From NCBI GenBank assembly GCA_030731845.1, contig JANQTF010000332.1, positions 1 to 34,258 on the forward strand: a stretch of 34,258 bases of DNA, read 5' to 3'. Source of the stretch: Bacteroidia bacterium (GTDB lineage Bacteria; Bacteroidota; Bacteroidia; J057). Position 1 is the stretch's first letter; each line of letters opens with the position of its first letter. Shown one piece after another: positions 7,228-16,720 of this stretch. The translations under genes were made by a program, and so were the position numbers. The notes below the pieces were generated by a model that was given only the letters and a program-made list of their open reading frames with translations, searched no databases and was not told the DNA's origin.

Positions 7228-9768
7228 ATGATCCCAGCTCGTCATATTCTGCTAACAGGCATTTTGCTTGTTACGATCCTCGCATGGCTCCCTGCACAGC
7301 AGGCGAGAAGCACTTCCGATTGGTTTTTGCGACAGGCTTTTTTACTGGCAGATTTTAATGGAGATGGCCAACTCTCTCTATCTGAAACCCCTCAGATGTG
7401 CTCCCAGCTCGATTATTACTCGACCGAGAAAGGGTTTGGTGACAGCGATCACAACAGTGACCAACTTCTCTCCTTTGAGGAAGTCAAAGCCACAGCCTGG
7501 CAGGCCATGGTCCACCGCCTTTCTGCAGATGAGCAGGAACTGATCAGACTCAAAAGCCAGTATTCTCATCTGGGAGAAGCCCAGATACAGTATCTTCGCC
7601 GATACCCGGGACTTAGCTCTCGCCTCCTTGCCAATGTAGTTTGGACCCGAGAGCACCTCGGCTTAGTTACCAAGCTCTCAAGAGATCGCACCTGGCTCCG
7701 AGAAAATCCCGAAGCGGCCGATGCACTCCAGAACAATCTCATATTTTGGGTAGAGCACCCCTTTATTGCCAGAGAATATTATGAGCGACCCCCAGCTGGC
7801 AATGTTGCTGCCCTCTACGAGGCCTGGAGATCCCTCCATCGGCCATATCTCCAGGCTCAGAATAAGCTTCCTTCCTACTTAGCCCTCGACTTCCCCTACA
7901 CCGCAATTCCTGAAAAAGAAATTGTCACTGAAAGCTCTGACAGGCCTATCGTTGCAATAGCTGAATCCCGAAGAACTTCAGGACCTGAAAACATCGTTGA
8001 CTCGATGAAAACCGTTTTGAAAGCCGCGGAGGACAAAATCAAAAGGCTGGAGAACGTTATTGCAGCCCTGTCTAGTACACAGGAATCTGGCGTTTCACAA
8101 AGCTCCAATGCGGAGCAGGAACTGAGAAGGCTTAGGATTGAACAAAAATTAGCACGAATTGAGGAAGACTCTCTCCTCGCCACCACCATCCGACAAAGGA
8201 AATATATTACCTATCTGGAGGGACGGCTCACCACAGACAGCCTCCAGTATAGTCAACCCGTTCAGGACATGATGACCGAAAGGCGAAATCTGGAAAAAGA
8301 TCTCTCCGGGCTCAAATTATTTGTCCAAAGCCAGGCACGATACCTCGACTCCCTCAATCATGCCTTTCTGGAAAAGGATCTTCTCCTCAGAAAAGAACAA
8401 CAGAAATTAGCAGCACTCACGCAGGTCCAGGCCGAGCAGCAATCAAGCGTTTCGGCATCCTACCAAAGCCTCACCAATTCTCTGTCTTCACTCAGAGACA
8501 GCCTCCAAGAGAGCCAGAGCAGCTCCGCGCGACTTGCTCATCAACACCAAAGCAATCGCCTTGTGATAGACTCCCTACGGCTGGAGTTGCTTCAATCCAA
8601 CTTGCGCAGGCAGTCGCTCATGGATAGCATGCTCTATCTCAATCAGATTGCGCGTATCAAATACGATTCTCTGGCATTTCTCATGAAAGTCGCCATGGAT
8701 TCTCCACAGCCCATCCTTCATGCAGATACCAGGGCCTATGCCGACAGCCTCCTGATGGCACTCAGGCGTGCCGAGCAAACCAGGCATTCTGCAGACCTGT
8801 TTTGGCAAATGAAGCTGGATTCTATGTCGCTCCTGTTGGCCAATACCCAATCTCCCCACATTGCCTACCGAACTTCTGATGAACCAGAATCGAATGAGGT
8901 GATCGCTGCCATCAGAAAAACAGAGGCCGCCCTTCGCTACGACAATCAAAAATTGAGAGAGCAGCTTGATGTCATGGCTGGCATTAGTCAAAATCAGGAG
9001 ACCATTCTTCGTGAGCAAATCAATGCCGTGTTAAAAAACAACCGAAGGCTGGAATACCAAAATCGACAGTTGAGCAGACGCCTCGATTCAAGACGGGTTC
9101 CGTCTTCTACGGTGGCCATCGACCGAATGGATGCCGCCAACTTTGAACTCCAGGAAACCAAATCTAAAGTGGAAGATTTGGAAAGGCTCAATGAAACGCT
9201 CTTGTTGCAGTTGCAAGCCAGTCAGGCCTACATCCTACAGCGCCTCCCCATTGAGCAGCAGTCCAACGATCGATTAGGTAAGGAAATGGCAGGTGCTACC
9301 TCAGCGCGATACAAGGCTGATACCCTGAGCATTGCCCTGGCAAATGCCTTGAGAAATAGCTGGCCCGATACCGTGAACCTCCTCCGCGTAAAAATTCAGG
9401 AAATGGAGCGCGAAAACAAGGTGCTCGAACGCAGAGCTGTGAACGCAAGGTCTCTCTATCTGCAGCAGCGTGATTCTTTGACTGATGTCATCAACCAAAA
9501 AGACCTTGAACTCATTCGCAAGCAACAGACCTCTTCCGTAGATCTTCAACGAATCACCAAAATTGAGGCGAAGGAAGCTGAACTCAACGCTTTGGAAAAT
9601 CGCCTCCTCGAAAGGAAACAGTTGCTCGATCAGAGAGAGCAGGTGATCATTCAAAAAACAGAGGAGACGGCCATTAAGGAGGCAAGATATCAGCAGCTTG
9701 ACCAATGGGAAGCCGACCTCAAAAAGCGGGAGCAAAAGCTCAGAAATCAAGGCGGCGGCAACAACTGA
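7228..9768 (+). CDS. Exported EF-hand protein with long coiled coil
   Basis: An 846-residue protein. After a signal peptide (ending near LPAQQA, residue 26) come two calcium-binding EF-hand loops: DFNGDGQLSLSE (42-53), which is canonical, and DHNSDQLLSFEE (74-85), with Gln instead of Gly at position 6. A helical region follows to about 250. From about 265 to the end the sequence is almost entirely heptad-rich Glu/Lys/Gln/Leu coiled coil, broken by a few polar segments. There is no C-terminal sorting domain or membrane anchor beyond the signal. Known relatives of this layout have no assigned function; a periplasmic scaffold or spacer is an inference. It is probably cotranscribed with the DUF4159 gene and ends 12 bases from the convergent aroE. 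Confidence 0.8.
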   Translation: MIPARHILLTGILLVTILAWLPAQQARSTSDWFLRQAFLLADFNGDGQLSLSETPQMCSQLDYYSTEKGFGDSDHNSDQLLSFEEVKATAWQAMVHRLSADEQELIRLKSQYSHLGEAQIQYLRRYPGLSSRLLANVVWTREHLGLVTKLSRDRTWLRENPEAADALQNNLIFWVEHPFIAREYYERPPAGNVAALYEAWRSLHRPYLQAQNKLPSYLALDFPYTAIPEKEIVTESSDRPIVAIAESRRTSGPENIVDSMKTVLKAAEDKIKRLENVIAALSSTQESGVSQSSNAEQELRRLRIEQKLARIEEDSLLATTIRQRKYITYLEGRLTTDSLQYSQPVQDMMTERRNLEKDLSGLKLFVQSQARYLDSLNHAFLEKDLLLRKEQQKLAALTQVQAEQQSSVSASYQSLTNSLSSLRDSLQESQSSSARLAHQHQSNRLVIDSLRLELLQSNLRRQSLMDSMLYLNQIARIKYDSLAFLMKVAMDSPQPILHADTRAYADSLLMALRRAEQTRHSADLFWQMKLDSMSLLLANTQSPHIAYRTSDEPESNEVIAAIRKTEAALRYDNQKLREQLDVMAGISQNQETILREQINAVLKNNRRLEYQNRQLSRRLDSRRVPSSTVAIDRMDAANFELQETKSKVEDLERLNETLLLQLQASQAYILQRLPIEQQSNDRLGKEMAGATSARYKADTLSIALANALRNSWPDTVNLLRVKIQEMERENKVLERRAVNARSLYLQQRDSLTDVINQKDLELIRKQQTSSVDLQRITKIEAKEAELNALENRLLERKQLLDQREQVIIQKTEETAIKEARYQQLDQWEADLKKREQKLRNQGGGNN

Positions 9769-9780
9769 TCCGCCCTCCCC

Positions 9781-10530
9781 TCAGGCTCCGGCACCATTCC
9801 ACAATTCCCAGGATTTTTCTGCCTGCAGCACCAACATCCGCAACCCATTTGCAGCATTTGCACCAAATGACGCAGCCGCAGCCATAAAAGCTGTTTCTGA
9901 TGGGTTGTAGGTCAGGTCGAATGCCAGATGACCCAGGGCAAATTTTTGATACGGAAGCTCCGGGCGAGCATCCACCTGCGGATACATGCCCAAGGGCGTT
10001 GTGTTTACCACGATCCGGTATTCCTGCCAATCCAATTGCGTTAGCTCATCATAGCTAATTTCCTGCGGCCCCTTTGGGTGGCGCGACACCGTGAGCACAT
10101 GCCCGATGCCTAGCTTGTGTGTCAGAACAAATGTCACCGCCTTGGCTGCGCCGCCGCTCCCGAGCACCAAGGCTCCCGTTGGCCATGCACCAGACCAGGA
10201 TTCGCGCAGCGACTGCTCAAATCCCACCACATCTGTATTGTGCCCCTCCAGGCCTTTCGCTGTCGGAATGATCGTATTCACCGCGCCAATCCTCTCTGCC
10301 TCAGGTGAGAGGTAGTCCAGAAACGGGATCACCGCTTCTTTGTAGGGAATGGTCACATTAAGTCCCGAGATTCCTGGATATTGCCGAAGTAGTGCTTGAA
10401 AATCCGCAATCTCAGGCAGTTCAAACAATTCGTAGGAGGCTTCAATTCCTTCCCGCTGAAATTTGTCTGTGAAATATTGCTTGGAGAAACTGTGCTTCAG
10501 GGTTTTTCCGATCAGTCCGTAGAGAGCCAT
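9781..10530 (-). CDS. aroE: Shikimate dehydrogenase
   Basis: This enzyme reduces 3-dehydroshikimate to shikimate with NADPH in the aromatic amino acid pathway; it is cytosolic. At 249 residues it is slightly short but complete. Landmarks are GLIGKTLKHSFSKQYF (substrate-binding serines, about 5-20), GLNVTIPYKEAV with catalytic Lys64, GAVNTI, GHNTDVVGF with catalytic Asp100, and the nucleotide-binding loop VLGSGGAAKAV (122-132). It lies downstream of porV on the same strand, but a strong terminator separates them, so it is likely expressed on its own. No other aro gene is in the window. Confidence 0.95.
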   Translation of the reverse strand: MALYGLIGKTLKHSFSKQYFTDKFQREGIEASYELFELPEIADFQALLRQYPGISGLNVTIPYKEAVIPFLDYLSPEAERIGAVNTIIPTAKGLEGHNTDVVGFEQSLRESWSGAWPTGALVLGSGGAAKAVTFVLTHKLGIGHVLTVSRHPKGPQEISYDELTQLDWQEYRIVVNTTPLGMYPQVDARPELPYQKFALGHLAFDLTYNPSETAFMAAAASFGANAANGLRMLVLQAEKSWELWNGAGA

Positions 10531-10609
10531 AGAAGGTCAGCGTTGAAAAAAAATCGGTAAGGTTTCGACCTGCTCGGGTAATCCAGGTACAATTAGGAGG
10601 TTTAGAGAC

Positions 10610-10644
10610 AAAAAAAGGGAGAGAGCTGGTCAGAACTCTCTCCC
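10610..10644 (-). terminator. Rho-independent terminator of porV
   Basis: GGGAGAGAG (10617-10625) pairs perfectly with CTCTCTCCC (10636-10644). On the minus strand the hairpin is followed by seven T (10616 to 10610). It sits just after the porV stop and before aroE. Confidence 0.9.
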
Positions 10645-10670
10645 GGTCTATAAAAGATCAGGTGCACGTA

Positions 10671-11846
10671 CTATTGGTTTCCTACAGACTCAAAGTCATA
10701 AGTGAGCGTGAATCGCAGGGTGTTTTGCAGCGGGTGGTTTTGCTGCAGTGGCGCGAGATAGGCGAAGTTGAGTCCAAAGACATTGTACTTCAGGCCTGCA
10801 CCAAGGGTGATAAATTTCCGGTTGCCTTTGAGGGGATCTTCGTAGAAAAACCCTACACGAGCTGAGAACAGGTCGCGGTACCAGTATTCACCGCCAACGG
10901 AGATGTTTACTTCGGAAAATTCTTCGCCGATGCCATTTTGAGCATCGCTAAAACTTCCAAAAATTCCTGGAAGGAGAGCGATATCTGATCTTCCGCCTCC
11001 TGTGCTCACGCCATTGGAGTCAATGACTACAGAAGGAACCAACAGCTTGTTGAAATCGTTGGTGAAAGTGAAGCTGTTGTACTCATCCAGGAAAAACTTG
11101 AATGCGTATCCAATCCGCAGGTTGATCGGAATGAAGTCTCTGTTGGCTGTAGAAGCGGAATAAGAGACCTTTGGCCCGATGTTGGAGATATTTACACCAG
11201 AGGTGAATCTCACTGGAATTGGTCCTGTGCCGCCGTTCATGGAGAAGTCATTTTTATACATAAATGACAAGTCACCGGCGGCACTATTCACGGGCTTGGC
11301 ATCTCCAGGCAAGGCGCCATTGGAGGCGAGGCGGCTCTGGAAATAGCGAAGCGTAAGTGCTGCAGAAAACTGCTCAGACACCTTGAGGGCATAAGCCACA
11401 TCAAGGGCAAACTCGTTGGGCTTGTCGCTACCAATCGGCTGCCCGAGACCGTCTGTGAAGTCGATTTGACCGAGGGAGAAGTAGCGAAGAGAAGCTCCGA
11501 TCACCCCTGCATCGCCGGTATTCAGATACCCGGAAAGATACATCAGGTTGATATCAGGAATCCCAAGGGCGCGAAGCCAGGGCGAATAGGACATACTGAA
11601 TCCCATTCTGTTATCGATAAACGCTAATGCTGATGCATTCCAGTGCATGGCGTTGGCGTCATCTGCGATGGCCACACCTGCTTCACCTATGCCCGCACTG
11701 CGAGAATCGGGAGCCACAAGCAAAAAGGGAACGGCAGTCGTGATGGTTTTGGGTCCATCCTGACCTGCTGCGTTTTGTGCGTATGCGGGGCGTGTGCTGA
11801 CTGCCAACAGAGTGAGGCAAGCCGCGGTTACAAAAATTTTCCTCAT
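10671..11846 (-). CDS. porV: Type IX secretion outer-membrane protein PorV
   Basis: PorV is an outer-membrane beta-barrel of the FadL type. In the T9SS it binds CTD-bearing cargo after translocation and hands it to the sortase PorU. The 391-residue protein has a signal peptide (ending AYAQ) and the family N-terminus: TTAVPFLLVAPDSRSAGIGE, then GVAIADDANAMHWNASALA. Alternating amphipathic strands follow to a terminal aromatic strand (LRFTLTYDFES). porU lies upstream on the same strand; their adjacency is common in Bacteroidota. The 285-base gap between them contains a perfect -7 element, so porV probably has its own promoter. Confidence 0.95.
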   Translation of the reverse strand: MRKIFVTAACLTLLAVSTRPAYAQNAAGQDGPKTITTAVPFLLVAPDSRSAGIGEAGVAIADDANAMHWNASALAFIDNRMGFSMSYSPWLRALGIPDINLMYLSGYLNTGDAGVIGASLRYFSLGQIDFTDGLGQPIGSDKPNEFALDVAYALKVSEQFSAALTLRYFQSRLASNGALPGDAKPVNSAAGDLSFMYKNDFSMNGGTGPIPVRFTSGVNISNIGPKVSYSASTANRDFIPINLRIGYAFKFFLDEYNSFTFTNDFNKLLVPSVVIDSNGVSTGGGRSDIALLPGIFGSFSDAQNGIGEEFSEVNISVGGEYWYRDLFSARVGFFYEDPLKGNRKFITLGAGLKYNVFGLNFAYLAPLQQNHPLQNTLRFTLTYDFESVGNQ

Positions 11847-12006
11847 GTCAATGCTACCTTAATTGAAGGCGTTGGATATATTGGTCCAGTGTAGCATTCA
11901 AATCATAGGCAGGAGAATATCCTAATGGTGAATGATAAGTCGAAGGTAAAAGCAATTCAGCGGGTTTCCAACGTCACTGATATGCTTTCCTTACTTTAGA
12001 TGGGGT

Positions 12007-12014
12007 CAAATATA
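12007..12014 (-). promoter_or_regulatory. -7 promoter element for porV
   Basis: TATATTTG on the minus strand (12014 to 12007) is an exact match to TAnnTTTG. No good -33 TTG sits at the usual distance. It would give porV a leader of roughly 150 bases. Confidence 0.45.
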
Positions 12015-12131
12015 AGGAAATTTCAAAACGTCGCAGGATTTGTTTTCCAAACATACTGACCAACGCTCTACGCTTAGCTTTCCTCCCAACGAAGAGATTA
12101 CCCCAAAAGCTGCCTTGCCCCCTTCACAAAA

Positions 12132-15100
12132 TCAGGGACGCAACAGAACCAGACGCTTAGCAGCTTTGATTTCTTCGCCCGTGGCAGTGTTCTTTAGCAG
12201 CACATGATAAACATAAAACCCATCTGTGAGGGGGCGTCCTCCATCCGTGGTGCCATCCCAGGTGAGTTCACGACTCACATTGCCAGAGGCAGTAAACTCG
12301 CTGTTGAGCTGCTTCACCAACCTGCCATCTACGGTATAGATATGAATATTCAACTCCAGATCCTCACCCGCCTGATTGTGTGCCACCAAAAACGTGGTTT
12401 GGTCTGTCATTGGATTTGGGTAATTCAATATCTGATCGATCACAAGCCGGGCATTGTCGGTGACGATAAACTTTGTTTCCGCCTCACTGGCATTGTTGGC
12501 CACATCCCACACCCTGATACGCAGATTGTGCTCGCCCAACTCCAGGTCCCGAAGCAGGTATCTCACACTTCCTGAGCGGTATTCATTGATATCAGCCTCA
12601 TAAAATTCATTCAAAATCAAGATGTTGGACTCATCTTCATCCAGCACAGCGGTGATTTCATGACCAATGCCAGCGCCGGCAGTATTGATGCCGTTTTCGT
12701 CATATACCCGGGCAAACAGGTATGGATTGGCATCGGTAAGGCCACCGCTCACCCAGTTTTCATCATTGATAAACAATTGCACTTGTGGGCCTTGGTCGTC
12801 AAGCAGGGCATCAGGGTCGGTTCCCCCTACATACAGGGCTTCGTAGCAGCCACTGCCATCGCTCACATCATTGTGGAAGTAAAGGCTGATTTTTCCTTGT
12901 CCATCTTCATAGGAGATGTCGATCGGAACAACGAATGAGAAGGCAAACTCCCCATCTTCCACAGAGCATCGACCATTGAAGATCCTGTTTTTCTGCCAGG
13001 TGAAAGAATAATTGGAAAGGCGGGTAGTGAAAAGGCTGGGCTTGTCAAATACCGTGATGTCCATGTCGCCATTGTAGGTAGAAAGCGGATTCCCGAATTC
13101 ATCCTGAATGATTCCTTTCACCTCAAATTTACCGAGTGATTGGAGGGAGTCGAGCTGTCCTTCCTGAATCGGGTCTCCATTGATATGGGTAACCACAGCC
13201 TCATATTTTGGATAATTGAGAATGAGGCCGGGATCGCCGAGGAGGGTGAAGTTTCTGGAGTTAAGATTGGCGAGAGTGCCGGTGACAAAGGTGCGGTTTT
13301 TGGTGCGATACATGACCTCGCCGAGGGTAGGCATTCTGCCTGCGAGACTATCGAAGGTGAATATTTCGCGATAAAAATTCTGATTCAGGGTCTGGTTGGG
13401 AGATGAATATACCAACCTCACGGTAGTGAAGAGGGCGATGGCCCCCACCTCTGGAGTCATGGTCATGATTTCGGCACCGGATCTCACGGTAGGGTCATCA
13501 AATCGACCAAATTCGCAGGTAGCAGTGATCACCGCCGGGGTGCGATAGGTATTCTTCATTTTCAGGATATCGGAGTTTTCCAGTATCCGGGAGTTGGACC
13601 ATGCCTGCTCTCCACCGTGGCCGGTGTAGTTCATGATGAGGGCCCCCTCATCAAAGGCTGTAAGGAGTGCCTCGCGACCTTCAGGAAAGCGGGTGAGGCC
13701 TCCTGTGAGCGTGAGGGCATAGTTGTCCATAAAGATTTTATCGACATTGAAGCAGGGGTTGGCTGCATTGATCTGGGCTGTGTAGCCATTGGATTGGCGC
13801 ACATGGGTGTTGCCCTCTCCTTCTTTGTGGTCGGCTACCAGCACAATGCGATTGCGCCAGTCACCGTAATATTCCGATCCTGGGTTGGTTGCATAGTTGA
13901 TGATTTTGCTTACGATTTCCCTGGCTTGTTCCACCGTTTCGATGGGCAAGCGACCAATGGCTGCATCGAGCGTATTCACCTGCACCTGCACATCTCCACG
14001 TGCGCCAGAGTTTTCTCCCCAAAAGCCTTCATTGTCTTCCAGAAGCACAAAAAAATCGTCACTTGTGTAGGAATCTGTTGGCTCCCACGAGTCACGGCTC
14101 TGGTAGGTAGGCACAAAGTTGGTCGAGTTATTCACATTCTGGCTGATGTTTTTATAGATATAACTTCCATCTCCAAACATCAACACAAACCCTGGCGACA
14201 CCCCACCTGATTTGACCCAAAACATCCGGATGAAATCGCGGATCGCAGAAACGTCCTGCATCCCGGAAGAAAATTCGTTGAAAATTTGCTGCGGCGTGAC
14301 TACTGCTGTGCTGCGGCCATAATGCTCCTGATGAAAGGTAGCCAATCGGTTAGCTTCTTCCCGAAACGGTTCGGCAGTAATGATCAGATAATCTACTAAC
14401 GAAAGTCCGTGCAGGTCCTGATTGGCTACAGGCTCGGAGCTGAGCGCAACTGGCATAGGATTGCGAAAGGCGAGCAGCTCTGCTGAGGCCGTTTCGGCGG
14501 TGATACTGACATTGGCTGTGTTGCCATTGAGGCTAAATGGCAGCGCTACTGGCTTCACAGGATCTCTGACATCCCAGAGCCGATAGTTGTTGGACATTCC
14601 TGCGATATTTATACTGGCCACCTGACCGGCTCCACTTTGCTTTTCGGCCATGCGAAACATCGCCCGCTCCCGATTCGCAATATTATACTCAGCATCATAT
14701 TCTACTTCCAGCCAATCGAGCCATCCTTCGGAGCGGGAAGACCCTCCCTTTTGGTAGGTAAAGGTCACCCGAAGCGAATCTGATGCAGGCAGCTCTGTAA
14801 CCGGCAGCACAAAGCTTGCAGGCTTGGTCCAAAACCTTCTTGATTCGCTGTCGCCTATGCTTACACTGCTGAGCGAAACAGTCCCCAGCGTTTTATTTCC
14901 CACAGAGACCACAAAACTGGTGTTGACATCGCTGAGCGCACCAACCTGCACACGCACACGCAGCACTCCGCTATTGTTGATCGCATGGAGTGGGAAGCCG
15001 TAGGTGCGGGTAGTGGTGATATCAAATCGCTCGCCGAGCCAGTACCGGCCAGATTTAATGGGATTCTCGCGTTCTACTTCGTGCCAAAAAATTTCTCTGT

Positions 15101-15605
15101 GGCTAGAGGAGGTGAAGGAAGCAGCTCCGGGAGCCGCCGCATCCTGAATTCTCAGCCCTTGTGTTGGCCCGACTGTGAGATACACGTAGTTGGTGTCTGA
15201 ATATAGATGAAGTTCATGCTGATACTGCTCAGATTCTGCGATGTATTTCCACCCGTGAGCGCCCTGTGCATAAAAGTAGATTCGGTCGCTACTATTGAAA
15301 ACGCCGTCATCTTCTCCAGTGACCTCAATGGCCATTTCTGGCAGGTCGTCGGGCCGCTCTACGTCATTCGCCTGTGGCAACATGGCGCCTCCCCGCCCAA
15401 ACATGCGGATCTGACGCGGGTCAAGACCATTGAGATTAAATCCAGCACTCTGCAGAAAATCTGCATTCAGCATGTATGGGCCATCTTCTACAATGGCAAT
15501 ACGAACCCATTTGCCTTGCTGCAAAACAGAGTGATCGGCATAGGTCTGGGCCTGACCGCTGAGGGCAAAGCAAATGCTTATACCAAGAATAAGTAGGCGC
15601 TTCAT
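12132..15605 (-). CDS. porU: Type IX secretion sortase PorU (C25 gingipain-like peptidase)
   Basis: PorU is the cell-surface cysteine peptidase that cuts off the C-terminal sorting domain of T9SS cargo and joins the cargo to a lipid anchor. The 1157-residue length fits. A signal peptide ends near GQAQ. An N-terminal beta-rich region contains the family pattern WVRIAIVEDGPYML and IRMFGRGG. The C25 domain carries the catalytic pair: His663 in NYTGHGGEQAW and Cys697 in ITATCEFGRFDDP, with spacing like gingipains. Immunoglobulin-like strands follow, and the protein ends with its own CTD-like module (ILNYPNPMTDQTTF to AAKRLVLLRP). PorU is known to keep its CTD and to work in a complex with PorV, encoded just downstream. 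Confidence 0.96.
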   Translation of the reverse strand: MKRLLILGISICFALSGQAQTYADHSVLQQGKWVRIAIVEDGPYMLNADFLQSAGFNLNGLDPRQIRMFGRGGAMLPQANDVERPDDLPEMAIEVTGEDDGVFNSSDRIYFYAQGAHGWKYIAESEQYQHELHLYSDTNYVYLTVGPTQGLRIQDAAAPGAASFTSSSHREIFWHEVERENPIKSGRYWLGERFDITTTRTYGFPLHAINNSGVLRVRVQVGALSDVNTSFVVSVGNKTLGTVSLSSVSIGDSESRRFWTKPASFVLPVTELPASDSLRVTFTYQKGGSSRSEGWLDWLEVEYDAEYNIANRERAMFRMAEKQSGAGQVASINIAGMSNNYRLWDVRDPVKPVALPFSLNGNTANVSITAETASAELLAFRNPMPVALSSEPVANQDLHGLSLVDYLIITAEPFREEANRLATFHQEHYGRSTAVVTPQQIFNEFSSGMQDVSAIRDFIRMFWVKSGGVSPGFVLMFGDGSYIYKNISQNVNNSTNFVPTYQSRDSWEPTDSYTSDDFFVLLEDNEGFWGENSGARGDVQVQVNTLDAAIGRLPIETVEQAREIVSKIINYATNPGSEYYGDWRNRIVLVADHKEGEGNTHVRQSNGYTAQINAANPCFNVDKIFMDNYALTLTGGLTRFPEGREALLTAFDEGALIMNYTGHGGEQAWSNSRILENSDILKMKNTYRTPAVITATCEFGRFDDPTVRSGAEIMTMTPEVGAIALFTTVRLVYSSPNQTLNQNFYREIFTFDSLAGRMPTLGEVMYRTKNRTFVTGTLANLNSRNFTLLGDPGLILNYPKYEAVVTHINGDPIQEGQLDSLQSLGKFEVKGIIQDEFGNPLSTYNGDMDITVFDKPSLFTTRLSNYSFTWQKNRIFNGRCSVEDGEFAFSFVVPIDISYEDGQGKISLYFHNDVSDGSGCYEALYVGGTDPDALLDDQGPQVQLFINDENWVSGGLTDANPYLFARVYDENGINTAGAGIGHEITAVLDEDESNILILNEFYEADINEYRSGSVRYLLRDLELGEHNLRIRVWDVANNASEAETKFIVTDNARLVIDQILNYPNPMTDQTTFLVAHNQAGEDLELNIHIYTVDGRLVKQLNSEFTASGNVSRELTWDGTTDGGRPLTDGFYVYHVLLKNTATGEEIKAAKRLVLLRP

Positions 15606-15785
15606 GAGCGGGTGGGTTTGGGAGGTCTAAGAATCTGATCTTAATACACCGAATATCGGGATTCCCCTATTCATAAAGGGGGTAAAAATTTCGGACCCTG
15701 AGCTCTGAATGAGATAGCAAGGTCAAAAAATGCGAATAGCACAGTTGTCTGGCAGCTTACCAAATGCTGGAAACGCAAGAGTAAA

Positions 15786-15890
15786 TCAGCCTTTGGAGTA
15801 CTTGATAAAGTAATAAATCGTGATCAGCATCACCACAATTGCGCCACCAAGCAGGCCGGCAGTTATCAGAATATCATTGACAAATTCCAT
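15786..15890 (-). CDS. 34-residue single-TM peptide upstream of porU
   Basis: Reading the minus strand from the ATG at 15890 gives an uninterrupted 34-codon frame to a TGA. The peptide starts MEFVNDI, continues with about 22 hydrophobic residues (LITAGLLGGAIVVML then ITIYYFI) and ends KYSKG. That is one membrane helix with a GG pair and a positive C-terminus, so the N-terminus probably faces out. It lies 180 bases upstream of porU on the same strand in an otherwise empty 489-base gap. A clear ribosome-binding site is not visible, as for many genes here. I recognise no family. The opposite-strand frame through this DNA has no protein-like character. Confidence 0.55.
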   Translation of the reverse strand: MEFVNDILITAGLLGGAIVVMLITIYYFIKYSKG

Positions 15891-16056
15891 GGAAAGTAGC
15901 ATTAAAATAGTGAAAACCATATATAGCTCGATTCTCAAAACGAAGCCAGCATCTCAATGGTTTATAAAAATACAGAATTTTTGTCAGCTATTTTGCCTAC
16001 ACTTGTCCAGGTTAGATATATTCCAATATTACGTATTAAAATCAGCCAACAATCAT

Positions 16057-16064
16057 AATCTTTG
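16057..16064 (+). promoter_or_regulatory. -7-like promoter element for the acidic secreted protein
   Basis: AATCTTTG matches TAnnTTTG at seven of eight positions, with TTA (16036-16038) 18 bases upstream as a poor -33. It lies about 30 bases before the ATG at 16095. An in-frame TTG at 16062 falls inside it and is unlikely to be a start. Confidence 0.35.
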
Positions 16065-16094
16065 CCTCACCAAGCATCGAAGTACATTCCAGAT

Positions 16095-16688
16095 ATGAAA
16101 ATTCAACAAATCTCCGTCTCCCTGTTTCTCCTTTTTTCCGGGGTTGTAGTTGCCCAGCAAGGATCCAACGGTCCCATGGTGCAAATTCCCCCACAACCGG
16201 ATCAACTCTCCACCACTACGCTGCTACAGCAAGAATTGGAATCCGAAAATGTCTCACGGCTACGAGCTGAAGTTGCCCCAAGCATACACGACAATGGAGA
16301 TGAAGCCTACGGGGCAGAGCTCGAAGAATGGCTACTCACAGAGCCAATAGCACCTGAAATCGAGGTATCGGATGCCAGATCTTCGCTTGAGGCGCAGCTT
16401 GCTACGCTGGAGCAAGTATATCAACGCACCCATGACGACGGCTTCCTCAGCGATCAAGTCGAAGAACCGGAATGGGAAGGCGTAGAATTTATGCTGGATA
16501 GGGAGTCCACCCTTCGCAGCATGGAGTTGGCCATGCTTTCTCAGCAGATCCATGCCATCCAAATCGAGCTCGCTACCATCGGCTCTGATCAGGAGTCATG
16601 GGATCAAGTCGTTTATCTGGAAATACCCTCAGAAGATATAGAAGCTGTGCAGTGGCTTTTGGGCGCTGAAACCGGGAATCCTCAATAA
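16095..16688 (+). CDS. Secreted acidic protein, function unknown
   Basis: This protein has 197 residues when started at the ATG at 16095, which begins a good signal peptide (MKIQQISVSLFLLFSG, cleavage near VVAQ). The mature part is very acidic and mostly helical by composition, with many Glu, Gln and Leu residues and no cysteine. There is no membrane segment after the signal, no lipobox and no T9SS sorting domain, so it should be periplasmic. I recognise no family. It stands alone between porU's divergent upstream region and the convergent fumarylacetoacetase gene; an inverted repeat that may terminate both lies in the gap. Confidence 0.7.
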   Translation: MKIQQISVSLFLLFSGVVVAQQGSNGPMVQIPPQPDQLSTTTLLQQELESENVSRLRAEVAPSIHDNGDEAYGAELEEWLLTEPIAPEIEVSDARSSLEAQLATLEQVYQRTHDDGFLSDQVEEPEWEGVEFMLDRESTLRSMELAMLSQQIHAIQIELATIGSDQESWDQVVYLEIPSEDIEAVQWLLGAETGNPQ

Positions 16689-16720
16689 TACGCGACCAGG
16701 TTGAGGAGTTGGCAAAACTA

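Noticed and set aside
13617-14210. A 197-codon frame on the plus strand
   Set aside because: It is antisense to the catalytic domain of porU, which is intact and strongly conserved.
15664-15681. CCCCT-N8-AGGGG dyad upstream of porU
   Set aside because: The 5-bp arms with an 8-base spacer are too weak to call a terminator or operator.
15820-16098. A 92-codon plus-strand frame in the gap before the acidic protein
   Set aside because: Composition is not protein-like, it overlaps the opposite-strand 34-residue membrane peptide and the promoter element, and it ends inside the next gene's start.
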